From: Bradyrhizobium cajani
GTDB lineage: Bacteria > Pseudomonadota > Alphaproteobacteria > Rhizobiales > Xanthobacteraceae
NCBI RefSeq assembly: GCF_009759665.1
Contig: NZ_WQNE01000024.1
Coordinates: 1-64,000 of the forward strand
Direction: 5' to 3'
DNA length: 64,000 bases
Shown: positions 55,473-63,932 of the stretch, piece by piece
How positions within the stretch are numbered: the stretch's first letter is position 1
Layout of the letters: every line of letters starts with the position of its first letter
Notes under the pieces: model-generated
Databases searched by the model: none
Seen by the model: only the letters and a program-made list of their open reading frames with translations
Told to the model about the DNA's origin: nothing
Program-made: the position numbers and the translations under genes

Positions 55473-56579
55473 CTACCCTCCAACCGCCTGAGCGTATCGG
55501 CGCACCCAGTCGTCTCGCACGGAGGCAAGAAACTTGGCGTCAAGCGTGATTGCGCGTTTGGCAATCAAGTCCGGCGATGCAATATACGGGATGGCTCTTG
55601 CTTTTTCTGAAAGCACCGCTTGCGCGTTGGTGGGGCCATACCAGACGTCTTCAGCCATTTTTCCCTGCACTTCAGGGGCTAAGGCTTTGTTCATGAGAGC
55701 ATGTATCGCCGCCCGGTCACCAGGGGCCCCTCTCGGGCTCACCATGAGTTGCAAGTCCACGAAGAAGCCCTCGGCTATATCGTAGGTGCCGCTCATGTTG
55801 TATTGGGGATCGGGAATGTACTGGGTGTACAGTAGCGGAGAGTACGGCGCAGCCAAGCGACCTGAGTTGGTACGAAATAGTTCTGCTACCCGCGCTGGAT
55901 TGTTAGTGATCGTAAGGATCCGATCCTTCAACTTCGCCAACAGCGCAAATCCTGCGTCCGGATTGTTCGCATCACCGCCCGCCACCTTGGCAGCAGCAAT
56001 GACCAACTCCATCGCTCCGCCGCTTTGCGGGGGCACTAAAATGACTCCCCCTTTGCTTTCCTCCGTCCAAAGGGCCTGGTAGGAGGTAGGCGCGCGACCA
56101 TAGACGTTCGTGTTGTAGAGAATTCCGTCGGTCCACAGGAAGTAGCCGACGCCGTATCCGTCTGCGCCAGATCGGTACTGTGGAAGCAAGCTTCGCGAAT
56201 TGGGAATCTGTGCCCAATCGGGCTTTTCGAGAAGATTTGCCTCTCCTAGCGTCGCTGCACCATATCCACCAAGAATGACCAGATCGTACTGCGGACGAGA
56301 GGCAGAGGCCCTGATTTTGGCAATCATGTCCGAAGTGGTCCCTGTAAGATCAGGTATCACTTTTGCTCCCGTCTCTGCTTCGAATGGCCGCAGAATATTG
56401 CGAACCGCTGCCTGCCCGGTGGGATCGGACCAGGTCAGGACCCTCAGCACCTTTCCAGCGAATTCTTGCGCCGACGCGGTTTTGACCCACGGCATGGAAA
56501 TGACGCTTCCCACCGCAGCGGATGCAGCGCCCCTCAAAAAAGCCCGGCGCCTCAGAGCAGTCTTCGGAATGTTATCCAT
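55473..56579 (-). CDS. ABC transporter periplasmic binding protein, PotD-like (importer 2)
   Basis: A 368-residue binding protein with a twin-arginine signal ('RRRAFLRGAASAAVG', residues ~10-25) and likely cut after 'TASAQ'. ATG 56579 is preferred over 56642 because AGAGAGG stands five bases upstream and the signal then starts normally. It is the first gene of the operon to 52578, transcribed from a promoter containing the operator at 56739-56757. The ligand is unknown. Confidence 0.9.
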   Translation of the reverse strand: MDNIPKTALRRRAFLRGAASAAVGSVISMPWVKTASAQEFAGKVLRVLTWSDPTGQAAVRNILRPFEAETGAKVIPDLTGTTSDMIAKIRASASRPQYDLVILGGYGAATLGEANLLEKPDWAQIPNSRSLLPQYRSGADGYGVGYFLWTDGILYNTNVYGRAPTSYQALWTEESKGGVILVPPQSGGAMELVIAAAKVAGGDANNPDAGFALLAKLKDRILTITNNPARVAELFRTNSGRLAAPYSPLLYTQYIPDPQYNMSGTYDIAEGFFVDLQLMVSPRGAPGDRAAIHALMNKALAPEVQGKMAEDVWYGPTNAQAVLSEKARAIPYIASPDLIAKRAITLDAKFLASVRDDWVRRYAQAVGG

Positions 56580-56738
56580 AATGGCCTCTCTTACCTGGTT
56601 GCTTCCCCTGGCTCTACCGCGGGCCTGCAGGCGCTCCGGCACTCAAATTGTGCAACGGCGGCGCTGCGCTCCCGAAGTACCAGCCCGAGCGCGGTTCGCT
56701 CGCATTTCTTCATTGGTTCCAATTTGAGCCGATACATT

Positions 56739-56757
56739 TTTTTCTTGTCAAGAAAAA
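56739..56757 (-). promoter_or_regulatory. Operator copy 1: palindrome between ABC operon and HTH-DctP gene
   Basis: TTTTTCTTGTCAAGAAAAA, a perfect 9-bp inverted repeat around one central base. On the minus strand it contains TTGACA, placing a -35 box for the importer operon inside the palindrome; the other face looks toward the regulator gene at 56888. One bound regulator could thus control both directions. Confidence 0.8.
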
Positions 56758-56887
56758 TATTAAAGCGACCTGGTCTGGCATTATTCTTCTGCTGGGACCA
56801 AATCGGTTTGCAGCCGGCACGTACATGCCGGTCAGGCGGCAAACCAGGAGGCCTCCAAGGGGCGCTTGTTGATGAAGCAGGTGGGGT

Positions 56888-58114
56888 ATGGCAAAGTCGA
56901 GCCACACGATTGTTAAAGCTCAGAATTTGAGATCCGAGGCGGCTGAGGGCAAGGCGGGAATGAGCGCGCCGTTAGAAGGCGATATCAGCCAAGTCGTGGG
57001 GCAGCGCATTCGCGAGGCGCGAAAGGCTGCCGGGCTCAGCCTCGAGGTAATGGCGCAATCGGTTGGCATTTCCGTACCGCAGCTTTCTAAGCTGGAGAAC
57101 GGAAAGAGCACAGCAACCATCCGCTCATTGGCCAAGATAGGCCTGGAGTTGCAGCGGCCCCCGAACTATTTTCTGCAAAGCGACCAGCAGATGGCTCGCT
57201 GCCTCGGTACGCTAGTTCCATCGTGGGATACCGAGGGCCGCGCGATTGAGAAGTTTGCCGAGCTGGTTGGTAAGAGGACCGGGTCCCGAGTGACCGTGGC
57301 CGTGTTTCCGGCTGCGCAGCTTGGATCGGCTGCTACCCAGATTCAGGCGCTCATGAATGGCGTGCTGGATCTATTTGCAGAAAGTATTGGTTTTTTTGAG
57401 AGGTTCTCTCAGCCGCTGCGGCTGGCATCGCTTCCTTTCTGCTTCGTTAGCGAAACCCACTACGAGCGATTTCAGACGAGTAAGCTGTTTAACACGGACG
57501 TGAGAGACACCCTCAGGGCAAAATCTGTTGAGCTCCTGAATGCCAATTGGAAGTGGGGCCAGGCTCCGTCGGTGGTGCTAATCTCGAAGAAGCTCATCAC
57601 ATCGCCGGATGAGTTGAAGGGCTTACGCGTCCGATGCCCGGAGAACGAGACTTTTCGCGCCTACCTGGAGCGCTTGGGCTGCGAGCCGGTCGTGGTCCCC
57701 TGGGCGAAGGTTGAAGCTACCTTTCAAGCGGACCAGATCGACGCGATGATTTCCAAACTCAGCCACGTTGTGAGTATGCGCTTCACGCGCTACGCGCGCT
57801 TCATGACGCAGCTTGACTACCGGCCTCTCGATCTATCCTTTGCCATAAACCGGCAACTATATCAGATGCTCTCGCCCGCGCTGCAAGATGGCCTCAATCA
57901 GGCCGCCGCCGAAGCCGGACAGTACTGCATCAATCTAATGACGCAGACTGCGGATCAGCTGCCCAGACTGCTCAATGAAGACGGCGCCGTCCTGGTGCAA
58001 GCCGCCGCGGGCCCGTGGCACGCGAGATCGATGGCGATTTTTGATGATCTGGAGCGGGCAGGTTGCTGGGATAGGGGCCTTGTCGCCGAATTCAGGGCTT
58101 TGGCGAACAACTGA
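56888..58114 (+). CDS. XRE helix-turn-helix fused to DctP-type solute-binding domain
   Basis: A 408-residue cytoplasmic protein with no signal peptide. Residues ~36-90 are an XRE/Cro-type helix-turn-helix ('GLSLEVMAQSVGISVPQLSKLE'-like core at 49-70). Residues ~105-400 match the TRAP-transporter binding protein family DctP: 'AIEKFAELVGKRTGSRVTV', 'AAQLGSAATQIQALMNGVLD', 'FCFVSETHYERF', and 'SPDELKGLRVRCPENETFRA', which keeps the Arg that clamps a ligand carboxylate in TRAP proteins. The binding protein has therefore become the sensor of a one-component regulator. It is divergent from the ABC operon with an operator between, and the same operator precedes two other genes. An internal Met25 start is possible. 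Confidence 0.85.
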   Translation: MAKSSHTIVKAQNLRSEAAEGKAGMSAPLEGDISQVVGQRIREARKAAGLSLEVMAQSVGISVPQLSKLENGKSTATIRSLAKIGLELQRPPNYFLQSDQQMARCLGTLVPSWDTEGRAIEKFAELVGKRTGSRVTVAVFPAAQLGSAATQIQALMNGVLDLFAESIGFFERFSQPLRLASLPFCFVSETHYERFQTSKLFNTDVRDTLRAKSVELLNANWKWGQAPSVVLISKKLITSPDELKGLRVRCPENETFRAYLERLGCEPVVVPWAKVEATFQADQIDAMISKLSHVVSMRFTRYARFMTQLDYRPLDLSFAINRQLYQMLSPALQDGLNQAAAEAGQYCINLMTQTADQLPRLLNEDGAVLVQAAAGPWHARSMAIFDDLERAGCWDRGLVAEFRALANN

Positions 58115-58712
58115 ACATCGCCGGGCTCAAGATAGCGACGTGAAACAGATCAACATCCGCATCGAGGCCTTGCCGGGCTGTGGGGCGACCCGGTTGAGAC
58201 CGCAGCCGCCTTGCTGCTCAACATCGAAAACGACCCGCGCCTGACCGCAGCTCTGCTGCCAACGTTGATCTGAACCTGCTGACCGGCGATGTAAATGGTC
58301 AGCCTCCGCTCTCGTCTTTGCGCTGGGTTGCCCTTGTAACCGATCGCCCTGCTGGGCGAAATCGGCGGTGATGTGAATGAATGCATGGGCCTCTTTTGGA
58401 CCCTGATTTCCAAAAAGAGATAAATCCTACAGCAGGCCGTTGGCGGCATTCAAAGCAATCCGGGGGAAGACAACGCGAAGGCGCGCGATTCCCCCTCGCC
58501 GTTAGAGGTGGGCCCGTTCGGAAGCGCCAGAGGATTTGCTCCCTTCTGCACACTTGGCCGCTTGGCCTGAGCGCCTTCGAGGCCCGGTTTCCGCATTGCT
58601 TTGGCTGGCTTCGGTGTGCTCGAAGCTACGCCCGCTAGGGCGTTGGGAGGCGGGTCAAGAGCCTTCAGTACGCGCCCGCTCAGAAAATTTTTGAGCTGCA
58701 TCTTGGTTGTAA
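58115..58712. other. Intergenic stretch, no recognised gene
   Basis: About 600 bp of short frames on both strands (for example 58381-58638 plus, 58150-58449 minus) with no product I recognise and no usable ribosome binding sites. It may contain decayed sequence; no element family could be assigned. Confidence 0.4.
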
Positions 58713-58731
58713 TTTTTCTTGACAAGAAAAT
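58713..58731 (+). promoter_or_regulatory. Operator copy 2: upstream of binding protein copy 2
   Basis: TTTTTCTTGACAAGAAAAT: 8-bp perfect arms around one central base. It contains TTGACA at 58719-58724; 17 bp further is TCTCAT as a weak -10. The bases after it (TTGGCGCCTGTTC) closely match those after copy 3 (TTGGGCCTGTTC), so the two promoters share origin. The distance to the gene start is about 310 bp, a long leader. Confidence 0.8.
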
Positions 58732-59038
58732 TGGCGCCTGTTCTCATATCGTGCAGTGAAGGAGGTAAGCGGCTTCCAGCCGGGTAGTTTTGCCCGATAG
58801 CGGCTCCGCTTCCGGTGGCGCGCTGCCGGGTTAGCAATCCGACCTGGGTGAGTGGGGCACCGCTGCCAAAAAGGAATACGTGGGTGGGGAGTTCATGAGC
58901 GTAACCAAGCAGGCTGGGCCAGGACGGCAGGGACCGTGCTCCGCGCTGGTATCGTCCTAGGTATCGAGCGTCCCACCCGGTTACGGCTTTTTCGAAGCAT
59001 CGCGGAACACCCAGTTCTGCGTAAAGGAGGAGGGCGTC
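58732..59038. other. Leader of binding protein copy 2
   Basis: About 307 bp between the operator and the ATG. No gene is evident. AAAGGAGG near 59024-59031 is a strong ribosome binding site for the next gene. The length would allow a structured leader, but I see no known riboswitch. Confidence 0.4.
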
Positions 59039-60178
59039 ATGACCAAACAGGATTTCGCGGCCCATTCATTCAAGGATCGGAGCCGCCGCTCACTGCTGCA
59101 GTCAACGGCGGCCTTACTAAGCGTACCGTTCGTCGCCAAAACAACTGCAGCGTGGGCAGTGGAAAAGCTCGCCGGCAGTGGCGAAGTGGTCGTTTATAGC
59201 TACGGTGGCTCCTTCACGGAAAATGTTCGGCGATATGTCTATGAGCCGTTCACGAAAGCGACGGGGATAAAAGTCATAGATGTGGTGGCCGATTTGTCTG
59301 AGCCCCAGATCAAAGCAATGAACCAAGCCGGCCGCATCGATTGGGACGTCGCCTATCTTGTGTCACATAACTATCCAGCAATGCACCAAGCCGGAATGTT
59401 TGTGCCGATCGATTACAACCTGTGGGACCAAGAGTCGCTCGAGGGCACACCGTCGCACACGCGCCTCGAAGACGCAGTCGTAATTTTTTATTCGGGGGTC
59501 GGCCTCGCTTATGATCAGCGCACGTTTCCTAAAGGCGGCCCAAAAAACTGGGGGGATTTTTGGGACGTCAAAACGTTTCCCGGACCGCGGGGGTTCTATG
59601 GTGGTTCCGAGCCTGCGCCCAACATCGTGTCTGCGCTCCTCGCCGACGGTGTCGCACCCAAGGATGTTTGGCCGCTGAGCGATGACAAACTGGATCGCGC
59701 GTTGAAAAAACTCGGGGAGATCAAGCCCTACATTACCAAGTGGTGGGTAGCCGCCGGGGAGCCGATTCAACTCCTGATGAACCGAGAATACGTCATGACC
59801 AACGTTCACAACGGCCGTGCCCTCGCCGCGATCCGTCAGGGCGCGCCGATCCGATTTAGCTGGGAAGGTGCCTCGTTGGGCTATACCTACGCAGTGATTT
59901 TGAAGGGCGGGCCTAACACAGCCAATGCGCAAAAGCTGATTGCCTTCCTGAACCGGGCGCAAATTGCGGCCGGGTGGACCCAGGGGACAGGCTATCCTGG
60001 GCCGAACACAAATCAGCTCAAGTATCTCCCAGCCGAGTTGATACCGCATCTCAGCATAAGTCCCGAGAACGCGCCAAAGACGGTCCTCGTTGACGCAGCC
60101 TGGCTGGCGGCGAAACGATCCGACGGCAAGACCAATGCAGGTTACATGCAAGAGCGTTGGCTGGCATGGCGGTCATGA
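59039..60178 (+). CDS. ABC transporter periplasmic binding protein, PotD-like (copy 2)
   Basis: A 379-residue paralogue of the binding protein at 22796 (same length, mature start 'EKLAGSGEVVVYSYGGSF', about three-quarters identical by eye). The signal carries 'SRRSLLQSTAALL', a twin-arginine variant. Unlike copy 1 it is not followed by a working permease: only the first few codons (at 60178) and the last 65 (60971-61165) of one remain. It may therefore feed the permease at 23932 or, less likely, serve as an orphan sensor. Its promoter holds operator copy 2. Confidence 0.9.
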   Translation: MTKQDFAAHSFKDRSRRSLLQSTAALLSVPFVAKTTAAWAVEKLAGSGEVVVYSYGGSFTENVRRYVYEPFTKATGIKVIDVVADLSEPQIKAMNQAGRIDWDVAYLVSHNYPAMHQAGMFVPIDYNLWDQESLEGTPSHTRLEDAVVIFYSGVGLAYDQRTFPKGGPKNWGDFWDVKTFPGPRGFYGGSEPAPNIVSALLADGVAPKDVWPLSDDKLDRALKKLGEIKPYITKWWVAAGEPIQLLMNREYVMTNVHNGRALAAIRQGAPIRFSWEGASLGYTYAVILKGGPNTANAQKLIAFLNRAQIAAGWTQGTGYPGPNTNQLKYLPAELIPHLSISPENAPKTVLVDAAWLAAKRSDGKTNAGYMQERWLAWRS

Positions 60179-60231
60179 TGAACTCGATAACAATCAACGG
60201 CTCGCGGCTTCGACATCGTTGCAGCTGGTGT
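60178..60231 (+). pseudogene. 5' remnant of fused permease, copy 2
   Basis: ATG at 60178, overlapping the binding protein stop exactly as in copy 1, begins MNSITINGSR, parallel to MSSIALNGRP of the intact permease at 23932. The frame stops soon after at 60229-60231. This shows that copy 2 once had a permease in the same place, now replaced by the AsnC gene segment. Confidence 0.7.
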
Positions 60232-60437
60232 TGAGCTCCTGCAACGCCGCCGCACGGTGTGTTGGATCGCATACTGATCGAGACCGGAGCTCGCGCAGAG
60301 GCGATCTCAGGACAAGAGCCGGTACGGCCTAGCCGAGGCGGCCCAACATTCACCTCGTACAAGTCCTTCAGGATAGCCTTAACGTGACATCCTCGGGGCA
60401 GAATTCTCGACCTCTTCGATCAACCAACAACCTAGCC

Positions 60438-60914
60438 ATGGAACTCGACAGAATCGATGCTCGTCTTCTTGATCTTCTGCAACGCAACAATCGACTGAGG
60501 AGTGAAGAACTCGGCGCGAAGATCGGTTTATCTGCATCCGGAGTTCAGCGTCGACTGAAGCGCCTACGATCGAAAGGCGTCATAGAAGCAGACGTTTCGA
60601 TCATTTCTCCAAAAGCAATCGGACGGAACGTGACCGTGTTGGTTCTCATTTCATTTGAGCGCGGCCGGACCGACATCGTTGATCGCTTCAAGCGCGCAAT
60701 CTGCAAGATGAGCGAGGTAATGAGCGGATTCTACGTTACCGGCCAGACCGACTTCGTCTTGCTAGTCACAGCAAATGATATGGAAGATTATGAGCACTTT
60801 ACGCGGCGCCTGGTACGCGATAATCCAGACATAATGCGTTTTGAAACGATGGTCGTTCTAGATCGGGTCAAAGCCAGCTTCACATTACCAATGGCTTCTT
60901 TCGCGTGCTGGTGA
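60438..60914 (+). CDS. Lrp/AsnC-family transcriptional regulator (copy 2)
   Basis: A 158-residue Lrp/AsnC protein with helix-turn-helix 'LSASGVQRRLKRLRSKGVIEA' and RAM domain 'MSGFYVTGQTDFVLLV'. It is about 60 percent identical by eye to the regulator at 13328-13804 and equal in length. ATG 60438 aligns with that protein's start; a GTG at 60384 is possible. It lies between the two ends of a destroyed permease gene, so it arrived by rearrangement together with part of cluster 1. Confidence 0.88.
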   Translation: MELDRIDARLLDLLQRNNRLRSEELGAKIGLSASGVQRRLKRLRSKGVIEADVSIISPKAIGRNVTVLVLISFERGRTDIVDRFKRAICKMSEVMSGFYVTGQTDFVLLVTANDMEDYEHFTRRLVRDNPDIMRFETMVVLDRVKASFTLPMASFACW

Positions 60915-60970
60915 CCAATCTTGGCATGGGATTGGACAGGAAGAGAACCGATTCAACTCCTGAGCCTCCA

Positions 60971-61165
60971 ATGGCCTCGTTCGATGACCTCGTGTACGTG
61001 CTGTTCCTCGGCATTGGGAAGATCACGACCTTGCCGATGCGCATGTGGGAAGGAATCCGGCAGGACATCAATCCCACCATTGCAGCTGTGGCCACGCTGC
61101 AGATGCTGTTCGCCGGGGTTGTTATCATCATCGGTGCCCTGCTTGGGCGACAGAGAAATACCTGA
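60971..61165 (+). pseudogene. 3' remnant of fused permease, copy 2
   Basis: An ATG happens to open the last 64 residues of the permease ('ASFDDLVYVLFLGIGKITTL'), otherwise identical in protein to the end of the gene at 23932-25683. It would encode two membrane segments at most. It is the left edge of the 1,346-bp duplicated block. Just before it, CCGATTCAACTCCTGA at 60948-60963 equals a piece found inside both binding protein genes, suggesting a mosaic join. Confidence 0.85.
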
Positions 61166-62317
61166 CAGCTTCGAGTGAGATCACAGGTCAAACTAGAAAT
61201 CACGAAATTCCGCCAGGGAGCCGAAATGTTGATGAGAGCCAAGGTGAGCGGCACGGATGTGAAGACTGGAGGCATTGCGCTGCACAACCTGCAAAAGCGG
61301 TATGGTAGCGCAACGGCCGTCGACGATGTCAGTCTTTCCGTATCGCCCGGAGAGTTCATTTCGTTGCTCGGTCCCAGCGGATCCGGAAAGACGACAACTC
61401 TGATGATGGTCGCCGGTTTCGAGCTGCCGGACAGCGGGCGGGTGCTGTTGGACGACAGGGACATTACGCGCCTGCCGCCTCACCGCCGCGAACTCGGCGT
61501 GATCTTCCAGAACTACGCTCTCTTCCCGCACATGACGGTCGCCGAGAACGTGGCGTATCCACTCCGGATGCGGCGGGTGGCAAAGGCGGAGGTCGAGGCC
61601 CGGGTTCGCCGTGTTCTCGATCAGGTGCACCTCGGGGCTTTGGCCTCACGCCGCCCGCACCAGATGTCCGGCGGTCAGCAGCAGCGAGTTGCGATTGCGC
61701 GCGCACTGGTTTTCGATCCGCCGGTTCTTCTTCTTGACGAACCGTTGGGCGCGCTGGACAAGAAGCTGCGCGAGCACCTCAGGGGCGAGATCAAGACCTT
61801 ACACAAGGAGGTCGGCAAGACGATGATCTACGTCACGCACGATCAGGATGAGGCGCTCGCCATGTCCGATCGGGTCGCGGTGATGCACGAAGGACGGATC
61901 CGGCAGGTCTCTGCACCGCAGGAGCTCTATCGCAGACCGGCCGACTTGTTCGTGGCGAGCTTTGTCGGTGAGGTGAACCTCATCCCGGTCAAGCTCAAAT
62001 CCGGCGTCGTTTACGGTGGCGCAGGCGAGAAGCTGCCTGCAGCGCCATGGCCCGATGCGGACGGCGATGCAACGCTTTGCGTACGGCCCGAGCATTTGCA
62101 TCTGGACCCCAGCGCCGCCGGCTCGTCACATGGGATTCCGGGGCACGTCGTCGGCAGAACGTTTATTGGAGATGCAACCATCTTCGAATTCCGCAGCGAT
62201 TCCAGATTAAGGCTGACGTCGAAGGTGCTGAACATCTCGGCTAAATCGATGCCCGATGTCGGGGATGCCTGTGCCGCCTCGTGGGCCGTATCGGACGCAA
62301 CCGTTCTGACGGAATAG
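60972..62317 (+). repeat. Direct repeat, copy B (1,346 bp)
   Basis: Second copy of 25490-26835 in the same orientation, about ten substitutions by eye and no gaps. It stops exactly at the ATPase stop codon, after which the two regions have no similarity. Such a recent repeat, 35 kb apart, is a likely substrate for deletion or amplification of the DNA between. Confidence 0.95.
61226..62317 (+). CDS. ABC transporter ATP-binding protein, PotA-like (copy 2)
   Basis: A 363-residue ATPase that differs from the copy at 25744 by about five residues (for example TDV for TDL, GIPG for GVPG, TFIG for TFMG, SRLR for SGLR, AKSM for AESM). All ATPase motifs are kept. The ribosome binding site AGGGAG is retained. 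With no intact permease beside it, its product could only work with the permease at 23932. Confidence 0.93.
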   Translation: MLMRAKVSGTDVKTGGIALHNLQKRYGSATAVDDVSLSVSPGEFISLLGPSGSGKTTTLMMVAGFELPDSGRVLLDDRDITRLPPHRRELGVIFQNYALFPHMTVAENVAYPLRMRRVAKAEVEARVRRVLDQVHLGALASRRPHQMSGGQQQRVAIARALVFDPPVLLLDEPLGALDKKLREHLRGEIKTLHKEVGKTMIYVTHDQDEALAMSDRVAVMHEGRIRQVSAPQELYRRPADLFVASFVGEVNLIPVKLKSGVVYGGAGEKLPAAPWPDADGDATLCVRPEHLHLDPSAAGSSHGIPGHVVGRTFIGDATIFEFRSDSRLRLTSKVLNISAKSMPDVGDACAASWAVSDATVLTE

Positions 62318-62601
62318 CAAACGGCACAGCTTAGATGCCTTGCGAAGCACTGCAGCGCCGTTTGGAGAAGCGCGGGGCTGTCTTCGCATAGCTGCGCATA
62401 TCGCCAGTTCGTGCCTTTCAACAGCACTCCTAAGTCGCTCTCTTTCTGCACTTCTCCCGCAGCGCCTAGCTCGACTTACCACCGAGTTCCTCTTGAAGGC
62501 TTGCCCCTCGCGGCAGCGATAAGGTCATGAAAAGAAATCCTAGGTCGTGACGCCCCTCAGTGCTTCGCTGAGAAAATACGACCTGCGCCGAGCGTATTAT
62601 T

Positions 62602-62620
62602 TTTTTCTTGACAGGAAAAG
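62602..62620 (+). promoter_or_regulatory. Operator copy 3: upstream of M24 hydrolase
   Basis: TTTTTCTTGACAGGAAAAG, the same palindrome with one mismatch between the arms. TTGACA at 62608-62613 is the presumed -35; 17 bp later TCATAG is a weak -10. The M24 start at 62695 lies about 75 bp downstream. Confidence 0.8.
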
Positions 62621-62694
62621 TTGGGCCTGTTCATAGTCGATGGGAGCCGCGAAGTGCTGTCAAGACAGCAACTCCGAACAGGAGGAGAGAAGCT

Positions 62695-63849
62695 TTGGCT
62701 GGAAGAAATATGGCCTTTTCGCCTCAGGAGTATCGAGAGAGGCTTGAAAAGGTTCAAACTGCGATTCAACAGCGCGGCATGGTGGGCCTGGTTGTGAATT
62801 CGCCGCATAACATCTGCTACCTGACGGGCTATCACACCTCCGGTTATTTTGCTTACCAGGTGTTTCTTGTTCCGGCCGAGGGCGAGCCACTGTTGTTAGT
62901 TCGCGAATTGGAGCGGCCAAACGCCGATGAGTATTCATGGCTCGATCGCGATCAACAAGCCGTCTACCTCGATAACGAAGATCCGCCGGTCGTCACGGGC
63001 CGGTGGCTCGCAAAGTTAGGTTGGACCGAAGCAGGCAAACCAATCGGCATTGAGAAGACCTGTTTCACACTCGCTGTAGCGGATTTCGAGAAGCTTTGTG
63101 GTACTGCATCACCAAATACAGTAGTCGACGGATCGGGCATCGTTGACCGCGTGCGGCTCATCAAATCTCCGCAGGAGATCGCTTATGTGCGCCGCGCTGC
63201 GGCAATAACCGACATAGGGATGCGAACAGGTTTGGCCGCACTAGCAATCGGGAAGAAAGAACTCGAAATTGCGGCTGCCATTCAGCAGGCGCAGACGCTG
63301 GCAGGCTCTGAATATCCAAGTCTGCCGAATTACTTGTCGTCTGGCTATAGAATGACACTCGGTCATGCTACTGCAACCGAGAAAGTCATTGAAGCCGGCG
63401 ATGTCCTGAAGTTTGAGATCACCAGCAGCATCAGGCGTTACACAGCCGCAATGATGCGCACTGCAGTGATGGGCAAGCCCACCGGCAAAGTCGCGGAAGT
63501 CGCTGATCTTTTGATTCGCAGCCAGGACCGAGCCTTCAGCATGATGAAGCCGGGGGCAGTTGCAGGCGAAATTGACGCCGCCATACGCCAGCCAGTTCTA
63601 AAAGCAGGACTGCGCAAGACGTACTATTCTCGTGTTGGATACTCCCTGGGCATCGGTTTTCCTCCCTTTTCCGGGGAATGGGAGACATGCGACTTCATGG
63701 AAGGTGACACCTGGCTGCTGCAGCCGGGCATGATCTTCCACATGATCGTCAATGCCAATGGCATCTCATTCAGCGAAACCATTCTGGTGACAGAGACCGG
63801 CTCGGAACGTCTGACGTCTTTACCCCGCGAGCTCTTCGTTGCGGGATAG
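62695..63849 (+). CDS. M24-family hydrolase, ectoine hydrolase-like, lacking metal ligands (2)
   Basis: A 384-residue creatinase/prolidase-fold protein, related to the one at 49834. Metal positions are replaced: 'LKFEITSS' and 'YTAAMMRT' for the Asp pair, 'GYSLGIGFPP' for the His region, 'MIFHMI' and 'ISFSETIL' for the Glu regions. A metal-independent creatinase-like mechanism is likely. The start is the TTG at 62695, nine bases after AGGAGG; ATG 62710 is the alternative, while the longer frame from 62608 would start inside the operator. It is probably co-transcribed with the oxidoreductase gene at 63933. Confidence 0.83.
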   Translation: MAGRNMAFSPQEYRERLEKVQTAIQQRGMVGLVVNSPHNICYLTGYHTSGYFAYQVFLVPAEGEPLLLVRELERPNADEYSWLDRDQQAVYLDNEDPPVVTGRWLAKLGWTEAGKPIGIEKTCFTLAVADFEKLCGTASPNTVVDGSGIVDRVRLIKSPQEIAYVRRAAAITDIGMRTGLAALAIGKKELEIAAAIQQAQTLAGSEYPSLPNYLSSGYRMTLGHATATEKVIEAGDVLKFEITSSIRRYTAAMMRTAVMGKPTGKVAEVADLLIRSQDRAFSMMKPGAVAGEIDAAIRQPVLKAGLRKTYYSRVGYSLGIGFPPFSGEWETCDFMEGDTWLLQPGMIFHMIVNANGISFSETILVTETGSERLTSLPRELFVAG

Positions 63850-63932
63850 CCGCTCCACCTTCATTGGCAGGCCACGGCGCATACTGGCATTCGCGGCATC
63901 GCTGGTCCACTATCAAAATGGCTGGAGAATCC

